This document shows, piece by piece, positions 36,144 through 49,759 of a stretch of DNA of 64,000 nucleotides. The stretch's first letter is position 1. Every line of letters starts with the position of its first letter. The notes beneath the pieces were generated by a model, which saw only the letters and a list, made by a program, of their open reading frames with translations, made no database searches and was not told the DNA's origin. Position numbers and translations under genes: made by a program. The DNA comes from Rhyacophila brunnea (lineage: Eukaryota; Arthropoda; Insecta; Trichoptera; Rhyacophilidae): positions 845,177 to 909,176 of the forward strand of contig JAGYXB010001966.1 of NCBI GenBank assembly GCA_022495005.1, read 5' to 3'.

Positions 36144-36367
36144 CAGGGCTCGAAATGACCGGAGCGCCGTCCGGGTCGTAAAATCGGCAACATTGTCGTT
36201 CCGTCTCATGGAAAAAATAATTTTACCATTTAAGCTAGAATGGCCATAATATAACAAAAAAATCACACTCATTTTTTTATGAAACACATAAAATTAGATA
36301 ACTATGTTAATATTTTCATAAAATTACCGAACGCTCTGGTTCGTAAAATTCTCCATTTCGAGAGCTG
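36144..36367. mobile_element. Short hAT-type element, 224 bp
   Basis: The inverted ends are CAGGGCTCGAAATG (left) and CAGCTCTCGAAATG (right, read inward). A perfect 8-bp duplication ACTATATG lies at 36136-36143 and 36368-36375. A subterminal TTTTACGA/TCGTAAAA motif occurs near both ends. There is no coding. Confidence 0.9.
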
Positions 36368-37005
36368 ACTATATGTATGAAAAGTTGTAAGCATTAATTT
36401 ATTCCTATAAAAATACCACGCAAGCGTGAATTTTGATAGTTTTGACAGAAAATATGACATGAGCAAGTGAAAACGATGCAATAGGGTTCATAAAAGACCA
36501 GTCTGGACAGTCAATAATAACAGTAACGATAATTAAAATTACCCCATGTAATTCGTGTACAGTAGAAATCTCCGCAAAATTTCAAGCTTAAGTTGTTCCC
36601 CTACATTCTATGGACCATTGTGTATAAATTTTATTATTTTTATAGAAACGTATCTAATTTGAAAGTTTTGGCTCGACACTAAGCACATCAATTTTTCTTC
36701 GAATAGCACGGATTAATATTGAGACAAAATTATTTTTATGTAAAATTTACAATCGAACATTAAACGTTGATGATGGTTTACTCAATGGTACTATATCGTT
36801 TACCAATTCAACAGTATTATACTTCAAATTGTACTATTTTTTCATCACTTTTAAATATTCGGTCACATTAAAAATAATTTCTCACCTCTGCCCTCTTAAA
36901 GGTTTTTTGTAATACCCCAATCGAGATGGGGTATTCATTGTAAAACTATAAATAATATACTATTGTATCGTGTAAAAAAGACTTTCCATAGACAAGCACC
37001 TAGGC

Positions 37006-39310
37006 CAGGGATGGCGAACCTTTTTGAGAAGTGGGTCAAATTTCGTTCATTATTTTTTTAGTACTAGCTCATGGGTCACTAAGGCCCTCCTCCCACGGCG
37101 CAACTGAAATCTGGTGGAACTGGTTGGTGATGGTACTCATAAACTGACCAATGTGATGATTCGCACACGGCGCTACTGAAACCACTTGAAATAATAATCA
37201 CATAACCTCAAACTGTCAAACTGGACCATCAGCTGTTTTGTACAAAAACCAACAACACGCACGCTGCCGCGTTTACTTGAATAAAATTAGGTTATTTCAA
37301 TTTTGCTTGTCTTGTACTTTTGACGTCTTGGGTTGTAAATGGTTTTTATAGCATGACACTTGTTCGCAGTGCTACCAATTTTGGTAAGAAAATATGATTT
37401 TTCACCGAATATAATGATGTTGGTACCACTGTTTTACGGTGACTGGAAACTTGAGAGACCGCGCGACTAGCATGTCGCATCTCTTCGCGACCGTTTTGAA
37501 GCCGAGAGATTCCAGTCTCGCCGTCAGCGAGCCGCCATTGAAATACATTAGCTAGATACTGGCTGGAATTTTAGTTTCAGTTCCGACGGACATAAGTTGC
37601 GCCGTGGGAGGATGGCCTAAGTCACATATTTCAAAATATATCCAAAAAATAAAATAGCGCCGCAGGCGACTTTCTTTTAATAGAGAAAATTTATTTGTAC
37701 CCCTCCGAATACTAATAAACATAAAGAAATAATAATAGTATTTGTTGATATAGGAATAATGTATTATTTAAGTAACAAACTTCATTAACCGATTGTTAAA
37801 AATAGTTGTGTTGAATAAAATAAATAAACACAAATTTATCATTAAAGTCGCTTTACTAATATTGGTTACTATCCACTTGGATACCAATTGATTTATTTAA
37901 GAATGTTCATTTAATCTGACGAATCCGGTCCTGAAATTTGATAAAAGTGTTTACATGGCAAATTACACATGCCGACATAATACAGGGCCAAAACTAAAAA
38001 TATTTATATTTAGAACGCAATAATTTGAGAAGAAATTTCTTATTAACGTACTTAATATACATACATATTATGTAGATGAGAAATTTTAATAATAAAATTG
38101 TTGAATTATCAAATACTTTGACACATCCCTGTCACAGGCGGGCTTCTCCCGGTGTGAAATAATCATTTAATAATTATAAGCTGAAATCTAACCCTGACCT
38201 CTGGAAACGACTTAATAAAACACCTAGTCTGATTCCTTGCTCAACTGCTTAATATTTTATTCTTAGGTAAAGTCCTTCGTCCGGCATGTGAAAGTAAATG
38301 CTGAGCGAAGATGAACAATAAAACACCTAAAGGTAACATTAAGGTATGAAAGATGATGTATGCAATCAATAGTTTAAGAATATAATAAATTTGTTTTATA
38401 TAGAATAGGTATTAGTGTAAAACTGTAAAATGTTTAGGTATAAGTTTTAATAAAGAAATTAATTATAAACATGTACCTAGTATCTAGTGAAGTATGTAAG
38501 AGATGAACGGATCGTGTTGCGTAATAGAGATGTATGTAGAAAAGAAATTATTATTAAGAGTATAAGAGTGTATGTGAATTCAAATATTTTAATTCAGTCG
38601 CGCATTGCACAATGCTGAACTTGTCGCGCGCCGGCGCTTAAGTCTACCTCGTGATTCGCCAAATCAAAAGATCATCCGATCGAATTTGGCCGATCGCCGC
38701 GGGGTTCCTTCATAAGTTGGCGTCGGTTGAGGAGTGAAAAGAAAACCCCGTAGCAAGCCAGTTAGCGTTGAACTAGATAACTGAAAGGGTCTGAGCTACT
38801 CACTTGAAAAATTTAATCACGAAATAATATCTTAAAACTGTAACTTTAAAAAAAATATATATATACAAATAGATGTCAAAAAAATAACACCAAGGGATAT
38901 CATTTTATACTATACATTATCCCGAGAAGACCAATTTTAACACTACTCCGGACGCACATAATTGAGCTAGCCGAAAAAGACGAGGTTTGTCAAGCGAGAA
39001 AAGCAACGATCCCATCCTCGTGCTGCTAGAGGTGTTAACTTCTAGACACGTACGACAAGGCTACAATTTAGTTCAGCACTGGTATATCTCCTCGTTCTAC
39101 GATGCAACGAATTTGTATGTGCGTCATACACAAGTGCAGTGATACGATAGAAAATAATTAGCTAGCCAATGTCCACTTGGAGATATTTTTTTATAAATTC
39201 GACATTAGATAATATATAAAAAATAAGTTTATAAAAATCAACGCGTGGGTCATTTAAAAAGTCTGCGTGGGCCAGTGTCAGACCCGCGGGCCGTAGGATC
39301 AACATCCCTG
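37006..39310. mobile_element. Large non-coding hAT-type element, 2305 bp
   Basis: The ends are CAGGGATGGCGAACC (left) and CAGGGATGTTGATCC (right, read inward). The 8-bp duplication is ACCTAGGC/ACCTAAGC with one mismatch (36998-37005, 39311-39318). The left subterminal GTGGGTCAAATTTC and right GTGGGCCAGTGTCAGACCC resemble each other. No transposase remains; the interior holds a nested element (37082-37608) and a GC-rich stretch (about 38600-38800). Confidence 0.75.
37082..37608. mobile_element. Nested element with 24-bp inverted repeats, possibly Harbinger-like
   Basis: The left end is GGCCCTCCTCCCACGGCGCA and the right end, read inward, GGCCATCCTCCCACGGCGCA. A possible 3-bp target duplication TAA flanks it, as in PIF/Harbinger elements. 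It has no ORF and lies inside the hAT-type element at 37006-39310, so it inserted later. Confidence 0.65.
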
Positions 39311-39419
39311 ACCTAAGCTAACACGACCGAGGTCAGGGATCTACTAATTATCCCCACCTACTTCATGCGCACAAAAGGAGGTGTGCCTCTGTGCAAGTCC
39401 GTGGTTTAAAAACATTATC

Positions 39420-39705
39420 ATCATGTTAAGTGATAACACAGTAAGCTGCCGCTACAGGAAAAAAATATGTAATGTTGTTTTTATTGGTAGGTATTTAAAT
39501 GTTATCAGACTGATGCTCCAATCCTGTAGCACATTTTTAACCTTTAAACGAACATTGTCAGTTAGAAAAATCTGGTCACCTGACACGTATCGCGCTACAT
39601 CGATACCCACATCCCAATGATCTTTTTTTATCATTTTCTACATGCCTACACATTTTTGACTCATGTCAAAATCCTGTGTTTTTTGTTTTTAGCGGTTGGG
39701 ACTAT
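39420..39705. repeat. Dispersed repeat, inverse copy of 26225-26540
   Basis: CCGCTACAGGAAAAAAATATG, AACGAACATTGTCAGTTAG and ATTTTCTACATGCCTACACA occur in reverse order and strand relative to the intronic copy near 26.4 kb. It is non-coding. Confidence 0.6.
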
Positions 39706-39834
39706 GTATTTTCTATATCAATGTTGTCTATTATCTTTAGTCTGCAGGTTGGGTTCTGCTCAAAATATTATCTTTGGATGCAATATCGCTAGTAATTTTA
39801 ATGTACGCACACGTAGGAACTACTGTAAAAATTA

Positions 39835-41720
39835 ATGAAAATTACTATAAATAATAATAAATTAGAGTTGGTACTTTTCATGATTTAATTTAATGAGATA
39901 GCGATCATTCAAAATATTCTGCGGAATGACGAAACCATAGACTAAATTTGTCGCCATGCCAGCACATGACGTGATCATATTGTAATCACAGCTTAAGTTG
40001 TTTAGCTATAGTGTACTTGTATCCCTTTAATTCTTAACTTCTCTGTTATTAATACTTTTCATAAATAGCTTACAGAGATTGAAAATAAGGATGTGTTTGT
40101 AATAGGTAAAATAAAAACGCATAATTTGTAAAATTACAATAATTATTATAATACATTTCGTCAATTATTAGCATAATTTTATAATGTAATTGTGTACTTA
40201 AAACTATCATTGAATCAGCATACAAAAACATATCTTTTATTTTCTCCTGATAAAATTCCGAATCACAAGTCGTACACTAAGCAATGACTGTCTATACACA
40301 GGATACTAAAATAAAACTACTAATTTAATACAGATACATAATTTTTTTTTTAATCTCTAGTCACAAATATTTTATGGCAATTTTATCTATAAATAAATGA
40401 TTAATTCTTTATAGGGCAATCATATTACTGGGTATAGTCGAGAGCTATTTTATTATTCATATAATTCTATTTTTAAAATATCTATTATTAATATGACATG
40501 CACGCTATATTCAGCAAATTATGATTTAAGAAATGTTGTATAAAAACTGAGAAGCTTTTTTACACACACGGCAATAATGAAATATTTTTATTAACTATCT
40601 CCCGATTTAAAGATAACGATTAATTTAATAGAAACATAGAAATCATTGTTTGACTAATAATTTAATTAAAATGGTATTTCTTATTTTATCTCACAAGCCT
40701 GACTGGTTTCCGTAAACTGAATGAATGAATTCAAAATAATATTTTGATGCCAAAAATCGGTACAGTAGTTATATTGTATGTTTTTGGCATCTTTCAACTT
40801 AGGTTCAATAAAGACAAATGCTATCTAAATATAGTGAATCTTTTTCATGTAGTTTGATAAAAGCACAGTAGAGTATACCGCAATATTGTCGTCTTTATTA
40901 GATTGTAGTTGCAAGGTGCCAATAAACGTTTCTTGGAACACTATTTTATGCTGCAATGTTAATTTGGTTGTTAAATAATTGTTTTTTTTTACGGTGGTCG
41001 AATAAGTTTCTAGGAATAAATAGATTTTTAATTCTGAACAAAAAAAGTCTTGTCGGCGCATCGGCCATTACCATGGCCAGACGCAGACATGAATCGCAAG
41101 ATCGCATGATGTAGATAAACATTTCAGGGATACAGAAACGCCCAACCTTCATGTGCTTTGTGATTCCACCTAGCTGTCATAATGGTGTATAATCTTTTAA
41201 CGTGAATAGGCAAAAAAATTTAATGTAGCCAGTATTCGAACATGGAATAATCTTTAAGATATTGAATTTTATTTTTATTTGAAGCAATATGATAAAGTAT
41301 AAAATGTTTTCTGATTTACGCAACGAATCTCAACAAATTTGCGAACAAGATGGCGTGTCACGGATGCCTTAAAATTAAATGATTAACTTAAATACTAAAG
41401 GTAAAACACAACTACTGTTTATATCCATAATATAAAATATTTTAAAATACAAAGCACATTTTCTAGTAAAAAATAATTACATACACTGCTAGTAGCAATC
41501 ATGCAGATCGACAATATTAATATCAGACTATCCCGAAACAGTCTTAAGCCATCCTCTTACATGTTTTTTTCCTTTCAATAATCACTAAACTCTTTTCATC
41601 GTAATAAATCACTAATCTCTTACGAACCTAGATAAGTAAGACTATTCTACAATTCTATTGTCAATATCCCCTTGAAGCAGAAGAATGCATTATTGTTTAT
41701 TCCATGAATATCAGACAAAA
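39835..41720. other. AT-rich intergenic DNA, no gene seen
   Basis: Only short frames without recognisable motifs or splice-bounded coding are present. No clear transposon ends were identified. Confidence 0.45.
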
Positions 41721-41739
41721 CCAGGAGGTCGAATTAAAT

Positions 41740-42400
41740 GTATTAGTGATTTGTCCCATGAGACACAATGTTTTTTCAAATTGGAAATCAAAATCTCTAA
41801 TAAAAGAATTTTAGTGTCGTTGAAATGAGCCGTCTACTTTCAAATACCTAAGTCGACAATAATTCAATATTTGTCATAAGGTGTCATCCATATATCGACA
41901 CCTCATACGTATAAGGCTGGAACTGCAAAATGGTACTTTTCAGTAGTACGATTTTAATAAATTTTAATGACACCACGTTCATTTTTAATGCTGAAATCGT
42001 AATTTTTAAGTTGATTGATGTATTATATTGACCGAATTTTTGTTTTTTTTTTTCGATTATTACTGTTTAAAATCCATCTTAAAATTATTTAATAAAAGGC
42101 AATCAAGTCAAAATGGCCAAAAATGCAGTTACGGCCTTTTACGTAGGAGGTGTTGATATGATATCAAGCCCTGAGGAGGTATGATATAATGGGATATGTG
42201 AAATCTAGAGGTCAAATAATTATAGTTTAAAAAAATGTTTGTATTAGTGAATTGATACAATATTTCTTTCTAAATTGAAATCAAAATTTCTAATAAAAGA
42301 ATGAGGTTTGGGATCGATGGAATGAAACGGGTTGTCCATATATGACTTCACACCCTAAGGAGGGGGGGGGTCTGATATAAAATGATTTGTGGCAATAAGG
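41740..42400. repeat. Direct repeat pair about 490 bp apart
   Basis: The block GAAATCAAAATCTCTAATAA ... (about 41786) recurs as GAAATCAAAATTTCTAATAA (about 42279). Each copy is followed by a CCATATAT... segment and a GG-rich stretch before GATATAA. It is probably a diverged segmental duplication or two copies of one element. Confidence 0.5.
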
Positions 42401-42457
42401 GTGGGATGGATGTAGAAAATGTGATGTTGCGAAACCAACAAAACAATGTTTTTCAAT

Positions 42458-42590
42458 GTGTTTGGAGTGAGTATGGACTTAATAGGTTGAGCAAGTGGCT
42501 AACATCATAAAAAAAAAAAATCTGTAAATACAAACCTCTACGCTGTGGAGGCCCATATGATCTTCTTAGGATCAGACATGGTCAAAAAAA
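42458..42590 (+). mobile_element. SINE fragment without tRNA head
   Basis: GTGTTTGGAGTGAGTATGGA, TAGGTTGAGCAAGTGGCTAA, CTGTGGAGGCCCATATGATC and GGATCAGACATGGTC match the body of the SINE at 31009-31470. The B-box head is missing. Confidence 0.65.
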
Positions 42591-42960
42591 TGGTATTTTC
42601 AAATTAAGTAATTATTTAAATTAGTTGGTACCCATAGTCTTGATGTTTTTATACATATTACGCTTTTAGCGAATATTGAATTATTTAAGTATTTTAAGAA
42701 ATTACACGTGGAATATAGTATGCATATTTTTATTACATTTTCACAATATACGGACTTTTCGGTTTTTGGAAATAGGCACCTAAAATTTAATGTTGCAAGA
42801 CTTCATGCAATTACAGAACATAGTTGCGATTTTTCTAACACGTTAAGTGTGTTTAGCTACAGCTTCTACTACTAAAGCAGTATTTGAAGCACAATTACGC
42901 ATTGGTAAAAAGTATACCCATCTGCCAGAATAATATATTACACAAAAATGGAGAGAAGTA

Positions 42961-43183
42961 CACTAAAACCTCGTTAATACGAATACAGTTATTTCGAAAT
43001 TCGCTGTAAATCGAAATATTTACTAAAATTCATAAAATTTATTTATAGAAATTTTCACGAATTTCGATGAATTAAACATAATAGTCAACTTTGATTTTAA
43101 ATCAGAATTTTACTGTTTTTTTGCCATACATTTTGTATTTCGATTTTTGGTCCTGTCGATTTTGAATTCACGGGGTTTTACTG
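42961..43183. mobile_element. Pogo-like MITE, 223 bp
   Basis: The ends are CACTAAAACCTCG (left) and CAGTAAAACCCCG (right, read inward), flanked by TA on both sides. This resembles the ends of pogo/Tigger-type Tc1/mariner elements. Relatives lie at 49496-49759, 52714-52939 and 57447-57902. Confidence 0.75.
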
Positions 43184-43928
43184 TAACTGAATTATTTCCC
43201 TTATTAAGTAGCGAATTGGCAGGTATGGAAGAGTTTATTTGACATCAGGTCTGTAGAACCATACTTCTGATGATACTTAAGCCTTTTGTAGATGCATTTG
43301 TCGGAAATCAATATGTTACGGATATTTAATAATGTCTTGAATTTCTTGAAGTCAATCGACTTGTTGTTTTTATGTGTAATTTAAAAATGGCTGGCAGTAT
43401 TTAAGTAATTTACACTTCTAGTACACCACTTTGCCACAAAATACGCAGAGATTAATTTGAATGATGCCTATTATGTTCTGTTTGATAGACAATAAAACTG
43501 ATGTCCATTGATAATATGGCAGATATGTTGGAATTCCAAAACAATTTGTGATCAACGGAGACTGTAGGAGGATTATAGCATTAAAATATCACCCAAAAAT
43601 AATTGATTGTGTAAATGGAATAGACAATAAACATAGTAATTATATTGGGATAGGAAAAATACTTAGCTTGCAATTATTGTATACTTGAAGATTAAGCGTA
43701 GTAAATACTCCATCTTTTTAGTAATGTTGCCATTTAAAAAAAATTAATTCTAATTGATTTAAGTTTTGTACTAATCCATTTGAGTAGTTTTTTGCTATAT
43801 TTCGGCATCTTCAAGCACCACACGTACTAACTAATGGTAAATGCACACTGACAACGAATACAGTTAATTCCTGTTTATAAAATAAATTAAAACAATAAAA
43901 GGTATAAACCTTATTACCTAATAAGAAA

Positions 43929-44115
43929 ATGTTGTGGGTCCCAGGATCGAATCCTGGGTTTGGCAAAATACATATTATTTTTCAGTGTGTTTGGAGTCGG
44001 AGAATGGACCTAATTGAGCAAAGCAGCTAACATCCGTTTCTCGTAAAAATAAAAATCTGTCAATACAAGACCTACACTCAGTGTGGAGGCTTCTGGAGTT
44101 TCTTTGGAACGGACA
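43929..44115 (+). mobile_element. tRNA-derived SINE copy, degraded
   Basis: The B box is mutated (GGATCGAATCC) within CCCAGGATCGAATCCTGGG. The body contains GTGTTTGGAGTCGG, CTCAGTGTGGAGGC and GGAACGGACATC. It is a diverged copy of the 31009 family. Confidence 0.65.
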
Positions 44116-44119
44116 TCAT

Positions 44120-47100
44120 AGATTAATATTGAAAACAATTTTTTTAATATTTGTTGTAAAAGCCTATAGTAAATACCACAGAACAGATAATAAATAGAAT
44201 ACCGATAGGCAATATTCAATACGCCGCATGGTGAAGGAGGCTTTTGAATGTGTGAGTGTCCTATGAAAATGAAGCACGCATTATGCACGTGCAATAGTGT
44301 GTGTAATACACCAACATTAAATGAGCGTAAATGCATAAACCGAGAGCAGTTTTTAGTATTCGACGTAAAACGTATTCTTGAACACGTGTGTAAGTTTAAC
44401 CCGGATCCTTCCTTACTCGAGTCGGTTACCTGCTATCGCCTTACCCGTTGTGTATTTCAGTTCCCTGGTAAATACGTTAGATACTATTGATACATTCTGT
44501 AACCGCATTAAATTGTCATTAGTCGTAAACAATGTGGTGTGCGTATAGTGTCTGAAGATCCCGAGCCTGAAAAACCCACTCAAATAGAATAGTGCAAAGC
44601 TTAATTCAATTAGAATCTAAATTTAAATTCCATTAATTTTAATAAAATAAATGTATTGAAGGAATATGTAATGAAAAATGGATGACAAAGGGACATTGAA
44701 AAGCAGAATCTGGGTCTATTTTTATATTCTATAAAAACTATAATTTATTTACTTATTCCAAATAAGAAATAAACTCTTTCAACTTACGTTCTAATAAAAT
44801 TTACATGGTGTTTCATTCCTTAGAGTATCTAAATAGTAACTAACTTCCATGATTTTCGACATAGTAATTTAATTATTAATAATATGGGATGAATGATTTA
44901 GACTTTAGAGTATACATATACGCTATATATTCATTTAATAATAATACGTTCAAAACTTTCTATATTATTATTATTATTATATTCATTGGGACAACACAGA
45001 TCTACTATGAAGTTAGCAAATCAAGACCGCACAAAGAAATTATGTCAAAAAACGCGTAAACACTTAGAGGCTAACTAAAACACTATTGCAAATTGTCCGA
45101 TACATTTTTTTTTTTAATATTTATGTCCGTACAGTAGAGTATGTATGTACTAAAATTGTGAAGGATAATCTCAGTGACAGTGAAGTGTCTTAAAAAATAA
45201 AACGTATAAAAGAACATTCACAACATGTAATAAAAATTATGAATTACTTAAATTAAGAATTACGAATTCATCAAACTATTGTAGAACTGGTATCGTGTTG
45301 ATTATATCACCAATTGTTTATCCATATTGTTTTGGATAATTAAAATCAAACAATATATTATTGCTGTCATCATTAAACGCAGAATTAAATCAGATAGTTG
45401 ATTCTCGATTTACCGGGGTAGATGGGAAAATTATATAATGCAAACCAACCAAACCCAGTCTTAATTAGAAGTATTTCGAGGCATAGAAAATGATGTGATG
45501 CGTCTGCAATTGTTTACATCTGGGAATGTATACCCAAACAACTAAGATTGCCATGTATTCAGTTGAAAATGTCCCTCTGAGGCGGATGAAACCGGTCCTC
45601 ATTTATTGATTTAAAGTGGAATAAGTACTACAAAAAAATTAAAACAACAATACAATGCAGTTCCACCATGAATTATTGATAGTTAACAAAATAAAAGAAA
45701 TTCCTTAAGTAGCTTATTTGAAACTCGTTTTCAAATTAATCATGTCGCATCACTTAATTCGTATTGCATTTCTCACAGCTGTCACAGGAGTGAGAAAAAA
45801 AAATGGTGTGAAACCCCACGCTTTAAACTATTGAGTGTAATTTCCCTTTATTGTTGCACAGTAGAATAATTTGACGATCAGTGCAATGAGTGCCCAAGAC
45901 CAAAATTTTCACCACAAATGGGAAATTTTCTTTCTTTCTGATGGTGAAAAATAAGTCTTGGTGTTTAATTTGAGTGCCCCAAGTGTCCTCAGCCAAACAT
46001 AATACGTTTGGTAACCTTATCACTGCCAGCCAATTTTTACTAGGTGGACACTTGTAGGCCAGCTATTTTCGGAATAAAAAAAATCGTTTAAAAAATTTGA
46101 AATAGGAACGGGATGATAAATATTTGTGAAAACTTACCAACACAACATGTTTATCGAGTTTATCGTGAATATTTACACACTAAAATGATAAAATATTGTT
46201 TAGAAAATTTACACAGAATGTTCATTCAGAAGTTATGACGTTTACAAGAACCCGCGAGTTAATTCGTCCGTGGCCTGACAAATGATAATGGGATAATGCG
46301 GTGAATTAATGCCAGTTTTGATACTGGCTACTAGACAAAATTCCACAAATCTAATCGTTTGAAACGTAAAATCATGAATTCTGTTATAACATTTTCACTT
46401 TCATTGTGGTTAATTTTTTGCCCAACAGCCCGAGCATAACAGCCCCGGTGAATCAAGAATCAACTTACTGTATACATTTATATTCTATGAAATATGAACA
46501 TGTCAAATTGATCAGACACTATTTACTAATATATAGACTTCCAGTAGACAACCAAACATATTATTTCTTTATTAATTGATCTCTAACTGATTTAAACATG
46601 TGTCATGAATAATAACATTATTGAAGGGTATTAAACAACAATCAGTGACCATAGAGAATATCAATAGCCAGAATTAAAATAATATTCCATTTCTTTTATC
46701 ATAGATACACATCAATAGGCCTGTGCAAAAAGTGTTTACTTTATCAACTTAATAACAAATTGTATTTTGTCTGCTAGTGTTGCCTTTAATATGAAAAAAT
46801 AATTAAGGGCATACTCGAACAACATTTATAATTAAAATACTCCATGCGAGCTAATAAAGAGTTTACTTTCTTCATTAAAGTTATAGATCATGACACTAGT
46901 TACAAAAGATACTCATGAATATATTCACTACGTAAAAACTTACGCGTTAACATTCAGTGTCTATTATAAATCTTTACTACCGGAAACTTATAATCTGTGA
47001 TTAGATTTTATAAATATTTGTATATTATATTGCGTTACTGTAGTAATCTAAACATTTATGAATACCTATGTAAAGGAGGCTAAAAATAATATTATTTCGA

Positions 47101-48140
47101 GTTTTATTGTGATGTACGTACTATATTATGTAATAACAGACCAGGAAACTTATCAAATACAATAGAATCAGGGCATTATTTAAGTGATATGGGTTTTTTT
47201 TTTAATCTTACGAACTTCTATATTGTAAATGAAATATTTCTACTTACGAAACATTAATAGTAACAAAAAAATTTCAATATGAGATTGGATCCAATTAAAA
47301 TATATTCTTTCGTAAAAGTTACGACATTATTTTAGGGTCATAAAAATGGCATATTAAAATAATTTATTACGACAAGAAAAATGTCATACTTATCTTTTTT
47401 GCCATTTGTTTGTGATATTTGAGATTTTTTGTTTTTTTCTATGAATGTCATCTTTTGAGCCATCCACATAGCGTAAGTATGTGAATAAATGAGAAATTAA
47501 AGATATATTTCAACATATTTATTGTGAGTGATTTGAATGACTTACTAATACTGTAGCAAAAGAACATAGTCCTGTTCCAAAACTAATATGACTGCGATAA
47601 CTATATTTTTTTGTAATAGTAATGTTCAAAAAAATTCATTGTGAAATGTCAATAAGATTGTACGCAGAATGTAACGCTGTTAACAGATTCCTATTGTTAT
47701 AATAATTACGCTCTTTCTTACTAAATCTAAATGTATAATGAACTACATGAAGATAATACAAAATAGCTGCAAAATACACATAAAGGCCTTGTCTCTCTAC
47801 ATTCTCTATATACATACAATATTCTAAAAGATAGTTTTATGCATCGACAGTTAATTACTAATAATGATGATTATCTTATAATGAAAGGACACCAATACAA
47901 AATATACATAAAAAACACATCTGAAGTACTCCTGTAATAGGTATATAATTTATATACCAAACAAAAAAAAACTATTTTAAATATTACATGCAATGGTTTT
48001 TAAATTAAGAACAATATAAATTTCGAATGCATGAGTAACAACCAATGACATTATTAATGGACGACGCACTCAATACAGTAGCTAGCAAGTAAATTCGCGC
48101 ATTCGCATGTATAGGTAGACGTCACGCAATTTCCATTATG
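44120..48140. other. Intergenic DNA, no gene seen
   Basis: No frame has a recognisable domain or convincing exon structure; the longer frames at 44010-44336 and 44248-44490 overlap each other and the SINE tail. The sequence is AT-rich throughout. Confidence 0.45.
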
Positions 48141-48149
48141 CGATATCAC

Positions 48150-48345
48150 GCATCGGGAATTTATAGCAATATGACCTTTATTGTAATGGCGTTAGAGTAG
48201 TGTTTCTAATGTCAATGTTCATTTGAGCGAACCCGTTCGAACCGAACCATTCGGCAGACCCAACAAAAAGCATCAGGAATTTATAGCAATATCACCTTTA
48301 TTGTAATGGCGTTCAAACAGATTATGCCATTCGGCAGACCCGACA
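48150..48345. repeat. Imperfect tandem duplication
   Basis: The block GCATCGGGAATTTATAGCAA ... CTTTATTGTAATGGCGTT ... CATTCGGCAGACCC occurs at about 48150-48264 and again, shortened in the middle, at 48269-48341. The second copy forms the 3' end of a minus-strand open frame (48273-48524, 83 codons) that I do not recognise. Confidence 0.65.
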
Positions 48346-48908
48346 ATAAAGTGAGTGTCATTTTTTTCCCCAGATGATTCGTCCATATTAATGTCATTGG
48401 TAACAACTTCCAAATTATTCAGTGATTTATTTATCTTTTGTCTATATTTTGTTACTCGATCATGTAATAGTGTGTGCATACACCAACCAGATAATAATAA
48501 AATTTCAGTTTTTGCTATTTGCATTTAATATATGATAAAAAAATTGTGCTTCAAAATCAAATAAACAACAATTGATTATCGGACACAATTATTGAAATAA
48601 TCTTACTACACATCAAAAAGTATTCACTTTACAGTTTCTTCAAGTAAATTTAAAAAAAAAATGCAGCAGTGTTAACCACAGCAAAAGACTATTTCAACAT
48701 TATTGAACACACAATATTTTTTATAGCTATTGGCACTACGGTTTTGCTATGCTAACAAATACAGAGATAGTTACGATACGCTCTAGGTAAAAACACATTT
48801 TAATAGCTATTTATTATCAATAAAAAGGAGTTGCTTTGCTTCATAAGGATTTCATTAAATTCATCATAAGTCTACGATTTTGATCAATGCTTTGCAATAA
48901 CTTGATAA

Positions 48909-49124
48909 AGCCGTGTTGACACAGTCCAAGTACGATCCAAGTACACTTGGACCGAGCGCCATCCAAGCGCACTCGTACAGGACATCTTCATACAAATTAC
49001 TACTATCCAAGCTACTTGGACGGCGTCCTACTCATCCAAGCTAGCTTCGATAGGAATAATTAGTATGAAGATGTCTCATACGAGTGCGCTCGGTCCAAGT
49101 CAACTTGGATCGTGTCAACGCAGC
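48909..49124. mobile_element. Palindromic TTAA MITE, copy 2
   Basis: It matches the element at 29653-29860: left end AGCCGTGTTGACACAG, right end inverse, the same CCAAGT/ACTTGG half-sites and central ATCCAAGCTACTTGGAC. TTAA flanks the right end (49125-49128) and ATAA the left, presumably a mutated duplication. The two arms again pair along nearly the whole length. Confidence 0.85.
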
Positions 49125-49495
49125 TTAAGCCAAATGCATATTTTTTTAAAATTAGAATACCTAAATGATTTGTTTTCATTCCTTTCATTTTGACAGCTAA
49201 CAATGTTGCTCATTTGTTTCTTTGATTTTTCTCATGATTGTTACCGCAGCAATGGATTAACAAAGTAAAGGAATATTGAAACGGTGTTACTATACAACAG
49301 AAACATTGATTTGAGCGTAGAAACAAATTATAATATTATACGGTGGCGGTTAGTACATTATTTCGTTATCTTTGTACGGGACTGTAGAAAAGTACATTTT
49401 ACAAAACTATAAAATAACATAATATTATAATGATCATTTTTTGAGATATTTCCTCAAGCCTGATAATACCTATTCAGTTTATTGTTCTTCATATA

Positions 49496-49759
49496 CAGTA
49501 GAACCTTGAATATCTTGATTTCATTATGTTTCATCAGAAAAAGACATTGATGATAAAAAAAAATGGGTTGTTAAACTGTATAAAAAAAATGTTTTTCTAG
49601 AACGGCGTTGTTGCCAAATTAGCGATTTCTTTGCCAGATGTAAAAATTGTTACTGTATTATATACTTGAAATATATGAGAACTCTTAAATTTTAATGTGC
49701 TGTCAAATATGGCATTTTTGAAAAATAATTATCCAATTAATTTATTCGAGGTTTTACTG
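49496..49759. mobile_element. Pogo-like MITE, 264 bp
   Basis: The ends are CAGTAGAACCTTGAATATC (left) and CAGTAAAACCTCGAATAA (right, read inward), with TA on both sides. The AT-rich interior has no coding. Confidence 0.7.

Noticed and set aside
38128..39130. Possible solo LTR starting TGTCACAGGCGGGC
   Set aside because: No matching ACA end with a repeated 5-bp flank could be located, so only the outer hAT-type boundary is reported.
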